Assembly (NCBI RefSeq): GCF_900220975.1
Contig: NZ_OBQD01000002.1
Coordinates: 62,001 to 126,000 of the forward strand
Origin: Rhizobium subbaraonis
Lineage (GTDB): Bacteria; Pseudomonadota; Alphaproteobacteria; Rhizobiales; Rhizobiaceae
Direction: 5' to 3'
DNA: 64,000 bases
In this document: piece after piece, positions 1 to 7,898 of the stretch
How positions within the stretch are numbered: the first letter of the stretch is position 1
How the letters are laid out: each line of letters opens with the position of its first letter
Notes under the pieces: generated by a model
The model's input: the letters and a program-made list of their open reading frames with translations, nothing else
What the model was told of the DNA's origin: nothing
The model's database searches: none
Translations under genes and position numbers: made by a program

Positions 1-190
1 GCACCGCGCCGCGGGCGCAGCCGCCACCGATCCAGCCCTCCGCAATCGTGCCGTCCTCAAGGATCACGGCCTTGGCGCCGGCCTTCGCCGCAGTAGCCGC
101 AACGGTGCGCACCACGGTCGCCATGACATACGGCGTGCCGGCACGCTTCAGGCCTTCCGCGATCTGGTCGATGTTCGGTTTCCTCATCAT
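1..190 (-). CDS. coxF: CoxF/XdhC-type protein, N-terminal part only
   Basis: Partial gene cut by the left edge; about 63 residues are visible. The translation starts MRKPNIDQIAEGLK and reaches the motif GWIGGGCARG, typical of the N-terminal domain of XdhC/CoxI/CoxF proteins, which help insert or protect the molybdenum cofactor of xanthine and CO dehydrogenases. Two adjacent ATG codons (190 and 187) are possible starts, with a GGAGG-like site upstream. It lies 15 bp after coxE on the same strand, matching the coxMSLDEF order of known carboxydotrophs, so CoxF is the likely identity; that name rests on position and the C-terminal half is not visible. Confidence 0.8.
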   Translation of the reverse strand, partial: MMRKPNIDQIAEGLKRAGTPYVMATVVRTVAATAAKAGAKAVILEDGTIAEGWIGGGCARGAV

Positions 191-205
191 GCGAGCCTCC
201 TCCGC

Positions 206-1384
206 TCACATCCCTTGAAGATGCGGTCTAAGTGCTGCGAGCGAATCCAACGTATTGGCCGCCGCAAAGAGATCGAGATGCGGCAGCGCCGCGGCCATGC
301 CGCGCGCCACTGGCTCGTAGCCGTTCCAGCCCTTCAACGGGTTCAGCCAGACGATCTTGCAGCCCCGCCGTTTCAGCCGCGCGAGCTCGCCGCCGATCAG
401 TTCGGGGGGATCGGTATCGTAGCCGTCGGACAGGATCACCACCACGGTCCTGCCGGTCACCATGCCGCGTGCATACTGGTCGTTGAACGCCTTGAGATTG
501 GCGCCGATCCTCGTGCCGCCGCCGAAACCGTTCGCCATCAGCGACAGGCGCTCGACGGCCCGAAGCGTATCGTTGTCACGCAGCGCATCGGAGATCCGCA
601 CGAGCCGTGTGTGCAGCAGGAAGGCATCGGTGCGGCTGTCGGCGCTGACGAGGCCCTGCAGGAAGGCGAGAAAGACGCGCGCATAGACCGTCATGGAGCC
701 GGAGACGTCACAGATGGCGACAATATTGACCGGCCGATCCGGACGGCGCCGGCGCAGCAGTTCCACCGGATCGCCGCCATGGGCGACAGAGCGCCGGGCG
801 ATCCGGCGCAGATCGAGCAGGGCGCCGCGGCGAGCGGCCCTGCGGCGCCGAGACCGGCGGTCCCGCAGCGAACGCGCAATCTGTCGGGCGACCGCTTCCG
901 CCTCCGCCAGTTCCTCCGGCGTGGTGAGACCGCGCAGATCGGCGCGGCGAACGGCCTCGATGCGCGAGGCGAGCAACCGTCCGCTGCCCCCCTCGCTTTC
1001 GCCCTCGCTGTCATTGTCCGGCATGTCCGGAATACCGCCACCGGTGCGGCCCTGCATCATTTCGCGGATTTTGGAGGTCGCGCGGGGCGGGCGGCGTTCG
1101 CCATCATGCCTGTGCACCGCCCTCTCGCGCCGTCGGCCATGATTGAGCCAATAGCCATCGAAGAGATCATCGAAGGCGCGGAAGCCTTCAGACCCATGGG
1201 CGCAGACCGACTTCAGCGCCAGCCTGACCTCGTTGCGATCCGTCGCATCGATGGCGCCGAGCGCGGCAAGCGCGGTCTCGTTCTCCGGCATGCCGGCATC
1301 GAGCCCGTTCAGCCGCAGATGCGCCATGAAGCCGGCCATGCGCTCCGACATGGTCTGACGATCCGGAAAGCGGGTCGTGCGCAT
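206..1384 (-). CDS. coxE: CoxE-like von Willebrand factor A domain protein
   Basis: 392 residues. The C-terminal half holds a VWA domain with a clear MIDAS motif (CDVSGSM) followed by the threonine and aspartate regions expected for metal coordination; the N-terminal half is charged and arginine-rich. CoxE proteins work with the MoxR-type ATPase CoxD in maturing the [CuSMoO2] centre of CO dehydrogenase at the membrane. The start ATG overlaps the coxD stop by one base (TGATG), indicating translational coupling. A frame extending upstream to 2068 is non-coding shadow. Product family is certain; the CoxE name follows from order between coxD and coxF. Confidence 0.92.
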   Translation of the reverse strand: MRTTRFPDRQTMSERMAGFMAHLRLNGLDAGMPENETALAALGAIDATDRNEVRLALKSVCAHGSEGFRAFDDLFDGYWLNHGRRRERAVHRHDGERRPPRATSKIREMMQGRTGGGIPDMPDNDSEGESEGGSGRLLASRIEAVRRADLRGLTTPEELAEAEAVARQIARSLRDRRSRRRRAARRGALLDLRRIARRSVAHGGDPVELLRRRRPDRPVNIVAICDVSGSMTVYARVFLAFLQGLVSADSRTDAFLLHTRLVRISDALRDNDTLRAVERLSLMANGFGGGTRIGANLKAFNDQYARGMVTGRTVVVILSDGYDTDPPELIGGELARLKRRGCKIVWLNPLKGWNGYEPVARGMAAALPHLDLFAAANTLDSLAALRPHLQGM

Positions 1385-2268
1385 CAGGCAGCCTTTCCGA
1401 CCAGACGCTGCTGCACCTCGATCGGTACGGCGGCGCGGTCCGCCTGGGTCTTCAGCAGGCAGACCAGCGTTGCCTGCAGCTCGACGGGATCGTCCGTAAG
1501 ATCGTTGATGCCGAGGCCGGCGATTGCCGCCGCCCAATCCAGCATTTCCGCCACGCCCGGCTTCTTCTCGAGGTCCTCCTTGCGCAACGCCTGGACGACG
1601 CCGACGATCTGCTCGCAGAGCCGCGCCTCGATCCCCGGCTGGCGGGCGGCGAGGATCGAAAGTTCCGTCGCGCGGTCGGGATAGTCGACATAGGAATAGA
1701 GGCAGCGGCGACGGAGCGCGTCGGAGAGGTCCCGCGTGCCGTTCGACGTCAGGATCACGTGTGGCCTGGTCCTTGCCGTGATCGTGCCGAGTTCGGGGAT
1801 CGTCACCTGGAAATCCGACAGGAGCTCCAGCAGATAGGCCTCGAACTCTTCGTCCGCGCGGTCCACCTCGTCGAGCAGAAGCACAGGCGCCTTGTCCTGC
1901 AGGATCGCTTCGAGCAGCGGCCGGGCGAGCAGGTATTTCTCGGAGAAAATCCGGTCTTCGATGTCCTCGCCGGGCGCGCCGCTCGCGGTCGCCGCCCGGA
2001 TGGAAAGGAGCTGCCGCTGGTAGTTCCACTCGTAGATAGCAGAGGCCGCATCCAGCCCCTCGTAGCATTGCAGGCGGATGAGGCGCGTGTCGAACAGTTC
2101 GGCGAGCGTCTTCGCCAACTGGGTCTTGCCGACGCCCGCCGCTCCTTCGAGCAGCAGCGGCTTGCCGATCGTCACGGCGAGATGCAGCGCCATGGCAAGG
2201 TCGTCTGCGGCGACATAGCCATGCTTTGCGAGTTCGTCCTTCAGCGTCTTCCAGCTCATCGTGATCAT
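1384..2268 (-). CDS. coxD: CoxD-like MoxR family AAA+ ATPase
   Basis: 294 residues. It carries a Walker A motif (GAAGVGKT, about residues 41-48), Walker B (VLLLDEVDRAD) and sensor region (ILTSNGTRDLSDALRRR), the layout of MoxR ATPases. In Oligotropha carboxidovorans CoxD is the chaperone-like ATPase needed to introduce sulfur and copper into the CO dehydrogenase active site. Start choice is uncertain: ATG at 2268 or the in-frame ATG three codons later, since neither has a strong ribosome binding site. It follows coxL after a 49-bp gap containing a hairpin and is coupled to coxE. Confidence 0.93.
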   Translation of the reverse strand: MITMSWKTLKDELAKHGYVAADDLAMALHLAVTIGKPLLLEGAAGVGKTQLAKTLAELFDTRLIRLQCYEGLDAASAIYEWNYQRQLLSIRAATASGAPGEDIEDRIFSEKYLLARPLLEAILQDKAPVLLLDEVDRADEEFEAYLLELLSDFQVTIPELGTITARTRPHVILTSNGTRDLSDALRRRCLYSYVDYPDRATELSILAARQPGIEARLCEQIVGVVQALRKEDLEKKPGVAEMLDWAAAIAGLGINDLTDDPVELQATLVCLLKTQADRAAVPIEVQQRLVGKAA

Positions 2269-2279
2269 CCCGGCAAGAA

Positions 2280-2306
2280 GGCGGGCCGGCCTCGTACCGA
2301 CCCGCC
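2280..2306 (-). other. hairpin between coxL and coxD
   Basis: Ten-base arms (2280-2289 and 2297-2306) pair with one mismatch around a 7-base loop, nearly all G-C. It sits directly after the coxL stop and 12 bases before the coxD start on the transcribed strand, with no T-run. It could stabilise the coxMSL message or reduce read-through into the maturation genes; this role is inferred. Confidence 0.45.
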
Positions 2307-2317
2307 CTCCCGCGTCC

Positions 2318-4738
2318 TCAGCCGTGAAGGCCGAGTTCGTGCGCCGTCCTCCAGATCCGCCAGTGATCGTGGGGCATGTGCGTCTGCGTCAACCCGAAGG
2401 CCCGGAAGGCGTCGTGCACCGCATTGGAGAAGGCCGGCACCGAACCGACATTCGGGCTCTCGCCCACGCCCTTGGCGCCGATCGGATGATGCGGCGAAGG
2501 CGTGACGGTGAAATCGGTCGTGTAATGCGGCGTCTCCCAGGCCGTCGGCAGGAAGAAATCCATCAGCGTGGCCGTCTTCACGTTGCCCATCTCGTCGTAG
2601 GCGATCTCCTGGCCCATGGCGATGGCATAACCCTCGGTCGCGCCGCCGTGCACCTGGCCCTCGATGATCATGGGGTTGATGCGGGTGCCGCAATCGTCCA
2701 GCGCGTAGAACTGCCGGATCTCGTGCTCGCCGGTATCGACGTCGATCTCCATCACGCAGATATAGGCGCCGAAGGGATAGGTCATGTTCGGCGGATCGTA
2801 GTAGCTCACAGCCTCCAGGCCCGGCTCGATGCCCGGGATCGCCTGGTTGTAGGCGGCAAAAGCGATCTCCTTCATGGTCTTGAACCGTTCGGGCGCGCCC
2901 TTGACCGCGAAACGGTCGATGTCCCATTCCACGTCGTCGTCATGGACCTCCAGCAGGTAGGCCGCGATCATCTGCGCCTTCGCGCGGATCTTCCGGCCGG
3001 CCATGGCGGTCGCAGCCCCCGCGACTGGGGTCGAGCGCGAGCCGTAAGTGCCGAGACCGTAGGGCGCGGTATCCGTGTCGCCCTCCTCCACCGTGATGTC
3101 GTCGGCGGGAATACCGATTTCCGAGGCGAGGATCTGCGCAAACGTCGTGGCGTGTCCCTGGCCCTGGCTGATCGTGCCGAGCCTCGCGATCGCCGACCCC
3201 GTCGGATGAATGCGGATCTCGCAACTGTCGAACATTCCGAGACCGAGGATGTCGCAGTTCTTGACCGGTCCGGCGCCGACGATTTCGGTGAAGTGCGTGA
3301 GCCCGATGCCGATCAGCTTCCGGGTCTTGCCCGCCTTGAAATCCTCAAGCCTCTGGGCCTGCTCCCGTCGCAATCCTTCATAGTCGACGGCCTTCAAGGC
3401 CTTGTCCCAGGCGGTGTGGTAGTCGCCGGAATCATATTCCCAGCCCAGCGCCGAGTGATAGGGAAACTGGTCCTTGCGGATGAAGTTCTTCGCCCGCAGT
3501 TCGGCTGAGTCCATGCCGAGCCTGATGGCCAGCACCTCGATCATCCGCTCGATGAAATAGGCCGCTTCCGTCACGCGGAACGAGCAGCGATAGGCCACCC
3601 CGCCCGGCGCCTTGTTGGTGTAGACGCCGTCGACCGCCAGATAGGCGACCGGGATGTCGTAGGAGCCCGTGCAGATGTTGAAGAACCCGGCCGGGAATTT
3701 GGTCGGGTCGGCGCAGGCGTCGAAGGCGCCGTGATCCGCAGTCACATGGCACCAGAGCCCCGTTATCCTGCCGTCCTTGGTCGCAGAGATCTTGCCCTTC
3801 ATCCAGTAGTCGCGGGCAAAGGCGGTCGCCATGAGGTTTTCCATGCGGTCCTCAACCCACTTCACCGGAACGCCGGTGACGATGGACGCTACGATGGAGC
3901 AGATATAGCCGGGATAGACGCCGACCTTGTTGCCGAAACCGCCGCCGATATCGGGCGAGATGATGCGGATATTGTGCTCGGCGATGCCCGAAATCAGCGA
4001 GGCGACGGTGCGCACCGCATGCGGCGCCTGGAACGTGCCCCACACGGTCAGCTTGCCGTTTACCTTGTCCATCGAGGCGACGCAGCCGCAGGTCTCCAGC
4101 GGACAGGGATGGGTGCGGTGGTAGTAAACCATCTCTTCCGCCACGACGTCGGCAGAGGCGAGCACCTTTTCGGTCGCGTCCCTGTCGCCCTGTTCCCATG
4201 TAAAGATGTGGTTGTGGTGCCGCCGTGGCCCGTGCGCACCCTCCGACTTTCCGGCCAGATCCTCGCGCAATACCGGCGCATCGGGCGCCTCCGCCTTGAA
4301 GGGATCGACGACGACGGGAAGTTCCTCGTAGTCGACCTCGACCAGTTCCACCGCGTCTGCCGCGATATAGCGGTTCTCGGCCACGACGAAGGCTACCTCC
4401 TGCCCCTGGAACAGCACCTTGCCGTCGGCGAGCACCATCTGGACGTCGCCGGCGAGCGTCGGCATCCAGTGCAGCTTCAGCGGCGCCAGGTCGGCGGCGG
4501 TCAGAACCGCTATCACGCCGGGAAGCGCCTTTGCCTTTTCGGCATCGATCGACTTGATGCGGGCGTGGGCATAGGGGCTGCGAACGAAATCGCCGAACAG
4601 CATGCCGGGCAGCTTGATGTCGTCGACATAATTACCCTTGCCCTGGGTGAAGCGCGCGTCCTCGACGCGCTTGCGGGCGGATCCAAGCCCCTTGAGGGCT
4701 GCTGTGCGCTCGGTTTTCGGGGGTGTCATCTCGTTCAT
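2318..4738 (-). CDS. coxL: CO dehydrogenase large (molybdopterin) subunit, form I
   Basis: 806 residues, normal for CoxL. This subunit binds the Mo-Cu molybdopterin cytosine dinucleotide centre that oxidises CO with water to CO2. The diagnostic loop reads AYRCSFR with Cys385, three positions before the copper-ligating Cys388 of O. carboxidovorans; form II enzymes have AYRGAGR instead. Other active-site residues fit the same offset: Gln237 in GTFQAPH and Glu760 in KGVGES. The start ATG overlaps the coxS stop (ATGA), so M, S and L are translated in series. An upstream in-frame extension to 4927 lies inside coxS and is rejected. Confidence 0.97.
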   Translation of the reverse strand: MNEMTPPKTERTAALKGLGSARKRVEDARFTQGKGNYVDDIKLPGMLFGDFVRSPYAHARIKSIDAEKAKALPGVIAVLTAADLAPLKLHWMPTLAGDVQMVLADGKVLFQGQEVAFVVAENRYIAADAVELVEVDYEELPVVVDPFKAEAPDAPVLREDLAGKSEGAHGPRRHHNHIFTWEQGDRDATEKVLASADVVAEEMVYYHRTHPCPLETCGCVASMDKVNGKLTVWGTFQAPHAVRTVASLISGIAEHNIRIISPDIGGGFGNKVGVYPGYICSIVASIVTGVPVKWVEDRMENLMATAFARDYWMKGKISATKDGRITGLWCHVTADHGAFDACADPTKFPAGFFNICTGSYDIPVAYLAVDGVYTNKAPGGVAYRCSFRVTEAAYFIERMIEVLAIRLGMDSAELRAKNFIRKDQFPYHSALGWEYDSGDYHTAWDKALKAVDYEGLRREQAQRLEDFKAGKTRKLIGIGLTHFTEIVGAGPVKNCDILGLGMFDSCEIRIHPTGSAIARLGTISQGQGHATTFAQILASEIGIPADDITVEEGDTDTAPYGLGTYGSRSTPVAGAATAMAGRKIRAKAQMIAAYLLEVHDDDVEWDIDRFAVKGAPERFKTMKEIAFAAYNQAIPGIEPGLEAVSYYDPPNMTYPFGAYICVMEIDVDTGEHEIRQFYALDDCGTRINPMIIEGQVHGGATEGYAIAMGQEIAYDEMGNVKTATLMDFFLPTAWETPHYTTDFTVTPSPHHPIGAKGVGESPNVGSVPAFSNAVHDAFRAFGLTQTHMPHDHWRIWRTAHELGLHG

Positions 4739-5226
4739 TGCGCCGCCTCCTTGACCGCGTTGAGCTCGGCCGCCGCAGCGAGGATCGCCTTGACGATGTT
4801 CTGGTAGCCGGTGCAGCGACAGAGATTTCCGGACATGCCGAAACGGACCTCCTCTTCGGTCGGATCGGGATTTTCCTGGAGGAAGCGATAGGCGCGGGTG
4901 ATCATTCCCGGCGTGCAGAAGCCGCATTGCAGACCGTGGTGTTCCTTGAACATCGTCTGCAGCACATGCAGCCCGTCCGGCGTTCCGAGACCCTCGATCG
5001 TGGTGACGTTGGCGCCGTCAGCCTGAGCGGCAAAGACCGTGCAGGATTTCACCGACCTGCCGTCCATGTCGACCGTGCAGGCGCCGCAATGGGTGGTCTC
5101 GCAGCCTATGTGCGGTCCGGTGATCGAAAGCTCCTCTCGGAGCACGTGGATCAGCAGTTCGCGCGGCTCGGCGAGAAGTTCGACCGGCTTGCCGTTGACG
5201 GTCAGCTTGATATGCATCTTGCCCAT
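4735..5226 (-). CDS. coxS: CO dehydrogenase small [2Fe-2S] subunit
   Basis: 163 residues. The N-terminal plant-ferredoxin-like domain carries the cysteine set [10 protein letters not shown] plus SCTVF, and the C-terminal helical domain carries CGFCTPGM and LCRCTGY; together these ligate the two [2Fe-2S] clusters that pass electrons from the Mo-Cu site to FAD. An AGGAGG ribosome binding site lies 5 bases before the ATG. The gene starts 12 bp after coxM and overlaps coxL by 4 bp. The family is shared with other xanthine-oxidase-type enzymes, but pairing with form I CoxL settles the role. Confidence 0.96.
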   Translation of the reverse strand: MGKMHIKLTVNGKPVELLAEPRELLIHVLREELSITGPHIGCETTHCGACTVDMDGRSVKSCTVFAAQADGANVTTIEGLGTPDGLHVLQTMFKEHHGLQCGFCTPGMITRAYRFLQENPDPTEEEVRFGMSGNLCRCTGYQNIVKAILAAAAELNAVKEAAQ

Positions 5227-5238
5227 GAGATCCTCCTT

Positions 5239-6093
5239 TCAGGCGCGCGACGCCGCACGTTCGATCGCGCGGCGCAGGATGACGGCAGCGGTATGGCGCT
5301 TGAATTCCGCCGGTCCCTTGTTGTCGTCCTGAGGATTGATGACGGCCAGCATCGCCCTGACCGCGTTCTCGACGTCGGCCTCCCCGAGCGGGGAGCCGGC
5401 CAGCGCTTGCCCGGCCGCCTCGCACCAGACGGGCGTATCGGAAAGATTGGTCATCGCGATCGACGCGGCGGAACAGTTGCCGTCCGATTTCGCGATTATG
5501 ACCGATGCCGCCGCGGTGGCATAGTCGCCCGTCTTGCGCTTCTGCTTGACATAGGCCTGGCCGCCGGCCGGCGCCTGGAAGCTTATCGCCGTCAGGATCT
5601 CGTCGTCCGCACGGGCCGTGAAATAGGCGGCCTCGTAGAAGTCACGCGCCTTGATCTCGCGCGCGCCGTCCGGTCCCTGCAGATGGTAGGTGGCGTCGAG
5701 ACACTGCATGAGGCCTGGCATGTCGTTGCCGGGGTCGCCGTTTGCGACATTGCCCCCGATCGTGCCGACGTAGCGCACCTGCGGGTCGGCGATCTGCAGC
5801 GCCGCCTCGCGGATAATCGGGGCGGCACCGGCGAGCGCGGCATTCCCGATCAGTTCTTGCTGGGTGGTCATCGCGCCGATCGTCACGGTGTCGCCGTCGA
5901 TGGCGATCCCCTTCAGCGCGCCGATCTTTTGCAGGTCCACCAGATGCGCGATATCGGTCATGCGCATCTTCATCAGGGGAATGAGGCTGTGGCCGCCGGC
6001 AATCACGCGGGCGCTGTCGCCGAGATCGGCCATCAGTTTCACCGCCGCCTCGACGGTGTCCGGGCGGTGATAGTCAAAAGGTGCCGGTATCAT
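5239..6093 (-). CDS. coxM: CO dehydrogenase medium (FAD-binding) subunit
   Basis: 284 residues. It has the two FAD pyrophosphate-binding motifs of this family, AGGHSL (about residues 32-37) and TIGGN (about 111-115), followed by the C-terminal CO_deh_flav_C domain. It accepts electrons from the CoxS clusters and passes them to the quinone pool. A GGGAGG site sits 6 bases before the ATG. It is the first structural gene of the operon; the 164-bp upstream region, with direct repeats, separates it from coxC. Confidence 0.96.
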   Translation of the reverse strand: MIPAPFDYHRPDTVEAAVKLMADLGDSARVIAGGHSLIPLMKMRMTDIAHLVDLQKIGALKGIAIDGDTVTIGAMTTQQELIGNAALAGAAPIIREAALQIADPQVRYVGTIGGNVANGDPGNDMPGLMQCLDATYHLQGPDGAREIKARDFYEAAYFTARADDEILTAISFQAPAGGQAYVKQKRKTGDYATAAASVIIAKSDGNCSAASIAMTNLSDTPVWCEAAGQALAGSPLGEADVENAVRAMLAVINPQDDNKGPAEFKRHTAAVILRRAIERAASRA

Positions 6094-6188
6094 CGATTTC
6101 CTCCCAGAAACGAAGCGCGCCGGCAGGCACGCCTCTGAAAAGAAATGATGAACCCCGTTCGGCCTGCCGCAACGTCAAACGCCCTGGG

Positions 6189-6236
6189 CGCGAACGGTTC
6201 TGCACGAAATGCGAAATAGCTGCACGAAACGCGAAA
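6189..6236 (-). promoter_or_regulatory. direct repeats upstream of coxM, probable LytTR-type operator
   Basis: On the minus strand two 17-base repeats (TTTCGCGTTTCGTGCAG at 6236-6220 and TTTCGCATTTCGTGCAG at 6216-6200) differ at one base and are 20 bp apart; a third partial copy (GTTCGCG) ends at 6189, 20-21 bp further on. Repeats spaced about two helical turns are typical of LytTR-domain regulators, and such a regulator (coxC) is encoded immediately upstream. A TTGACG at 6178-6173 could be the -35 element, but no good -10 is visible. The site begins about 96 bp upstream of the coxM start. Confidence 0.65.
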
Positions 6237-6257
6237 GCACTTGAATTCAGTCCTGCC

Positions 6258-7403
6258 CTAGATGCTGAGCGCGCTGCGGACGCGCGGCACGAAGGCGCGG
6301 CTGACGGGCGCGGACTTGAGGGCGGCGACGCCCTCGAAAAGACATCGGCCGTTGTCCTTGGCGCGTTCGAAGGCAGCCACCTGTTCGATGTTGACGAGAT
6401 AGCTGCGGTGGGTGCGGACGAAGTGCTGCGGGTCGAGCCTTTTCTCGACGGCCGATATGGACAAAGGACAGAACAGCTTTTCGTCGGCGGTGTAGATGAT
6501 CGAATAATGCCCCTCGGCGCGGATCGCGGCGATCTTCGAGGGCTCGATGAAATGGATGCGCTTGTCGCGCTCGTAAGGCAGGCGGCTGTTTTCCGGCAGA
6601 TGGCCGTCCGCCGGAGCCTTGAAGTGAGTGGGAACGACCGCTGCTGCGGCAACGGCCGGAGGCGGCGCGGTCGCCGTCGCGGCTGGCGCTTTCTCCCCGG
6701 TCAGAACGAAGTTGGTCGCCGTCAGCAGGAAGGTGCCGCAGATCACGAAGGCCGACAGCATCACGAGCAGCGCCAGCACGCCGTTGTCGATGATCGGCGC
6801 CACGTCCCCCGAACCGCCGCCGATGCGGAACCCGGTCCAGCCGACGGCGACGAAATGGACGAGCACTACCGACAGTCCAAACGTGACGGCGCCGATGAAG
6901 ATGCCGCCGGTCGTCCGCCTGGAATAGGAGATGCGCAGCGCCAGGATCCCCATGATCGTCGCGCCGGTGATGGCGAGCACCACCCCCTGTGGATCGAAGG
7001 TCGGCAGGCAGCCGCGGATGCCGGACATGCCGACATAGTGCATGGCAACGATGCCGTTGCCGAGGATGGCGCCGGCAATCGCGGTGTGTGTCCAGGTCCG
7101 TCCGGCATAGTGCATGACCAGAAAGGCGATCCCGCACATCAGGACGGCGATCAGCGCCGAGCCGAGCGTGTTGATCGCGTCGTAGCTGATCGGCACCGGC
7201 AGGCGCATGGCCAGCATGGCGACGAAATGCATCGACCAGATGCCGCCGCCAAGCGCCATCGACGCCATCACGATCATGAACTTTCGCCTGAAGTCGGGCA
7301 GCGCATTGATTCCCCGCGTCAATGTCAGTCCCGTGAACGAGGCCATGATGGAGACCGCGATGGACGCAAACACCAGAACAAGATCGTAGGTAGGTGCCAG
7401 CAT
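6258..7403 (-). CDS. coxC: CoxC-like MHYT membrane sensor with LytTR DNA-binding domain
   Basis: 381 residues. The N-terminal half (about 1-240) is a multi-helix membrane domain with repeated MHYT-type motifs (SMHFVAM, VMHYAG, AMHYVGM), a proposed metal-binding gas sensor. The C-terminal 100 residues form a LytTR DNA-binding domain (FVRTHRSYLVN; ending APVSRAFVPRVRSAL). An alanine/proline-rich linker joins them. CoxC and CoxH of O. carboxidovorans have this architecture, and coxC lies directly before coxM there too. It likely senses CO or redox state and binds the repeats downstream of its own gene. No strong ribosome binding site precedes the ATG. Confidence 0.88.
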   Translation of the reverse strand: MLAPTYDLVLVFASIAVSIMASFTGLTLTRGINALPDFRRKFMIVMASMALGGGIWSMHFVAMLAMRLPVPISYDAINTLGSALIAVLMCGIAFLVMHYAGRTWTHTAIAGAILGNGIVAMHYVGMSGIRGCLPTFDPQGVVLAITGATIMGILALRISYSRRTTGGIFIGAVTFGLSVVLVHFVAVGWTGFRIGGGSGDVAPIIDNGVLALLVMLSAFVICGTFLLTATNFVLTGEKAPAATATAPPPAVAAAAVVPTHFKAPADGHLPENSRLPYERDKRIHFIEPSKIAAIRAEGHYSIIYTADEKLFCPLSISAVEKRLDPQHFVRTHRSYLVNIEQVAAFERAKDNGRCLFEGVAALKSAPVSRAFVPRVRSALSI

Positions 7404-7898
7404 GAAGCGAGTATCGCCTATTTAAGAGACAATGTGCCAGCCAAACTAGCAAGCTTTACCGGTAGCGTCATCTGCCGGACAAATATCTCAGTCCGGTCAT
7501 TTCCCGATGATCCTGGGCGGTTCGGGCCGCGCGAATGGTTGGCGCCGGCTGGTCGAAGCCAGTCGGGCTCTCTCATCCGTGTGGTCCCGACAAGAGAGCT
7601 GCCGTCGTAACATTCCACGCTGTGCTACCGTCGGACAGGACGTGGTGACCTGCAAGCTGCGGCACGTCGGCAAAGGAACCCGGATTTTGCCCACGGACCG
7701 AGAGCAGTTGCCGGTTCAGGAACGACCGCGATCGGTAGGGATGTACGGGGACGTCCAGTAACCGAGAAGATCTCGTGCCACCCGCCCCAGGCAAAAATCC
7801 CCGAGGATTTCTCGGCCAGCCGCGGCCTCCGGCAGTGCCCGCGGCCCTACCGCTAACGCTTCGACGTCAACCGGAGACGGACCAGTCCGGCGACAGCG
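7404..7898. other. 495-bp intergenic region between cox and polysaccharide operons
   Basis: No frame here resembles a protein I recognise. It should hold the promoter of coxC (near 7404-7500) and the 3' end of the polysaccharide operon. A short inverted repeat (aaatcc at 7795-7800, ggattt at 7805-7810) is the only stem seen and is weak. Confidence 0.5.

Noticed and set aside
206-2068. 620-codon minus-strand frame covering coxE and part of coxD
   Set aside because: Only the part from 1384 down is CoxE; the upstream part is arginine/proline-rich shadow of coxD in another frame.
2261-6138. Long plus-strand frames opposite coxL, coxS and coxM
   Set aside because: High-GC antisense shadows rich in His, Arg and Asp; they match no family and the minus strand is clearly coding.
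7507-7761. Possible small gene upstream of coxC
   Set aside because: Competing frames on both strands, no ribosome binding site, no recognisable motif.
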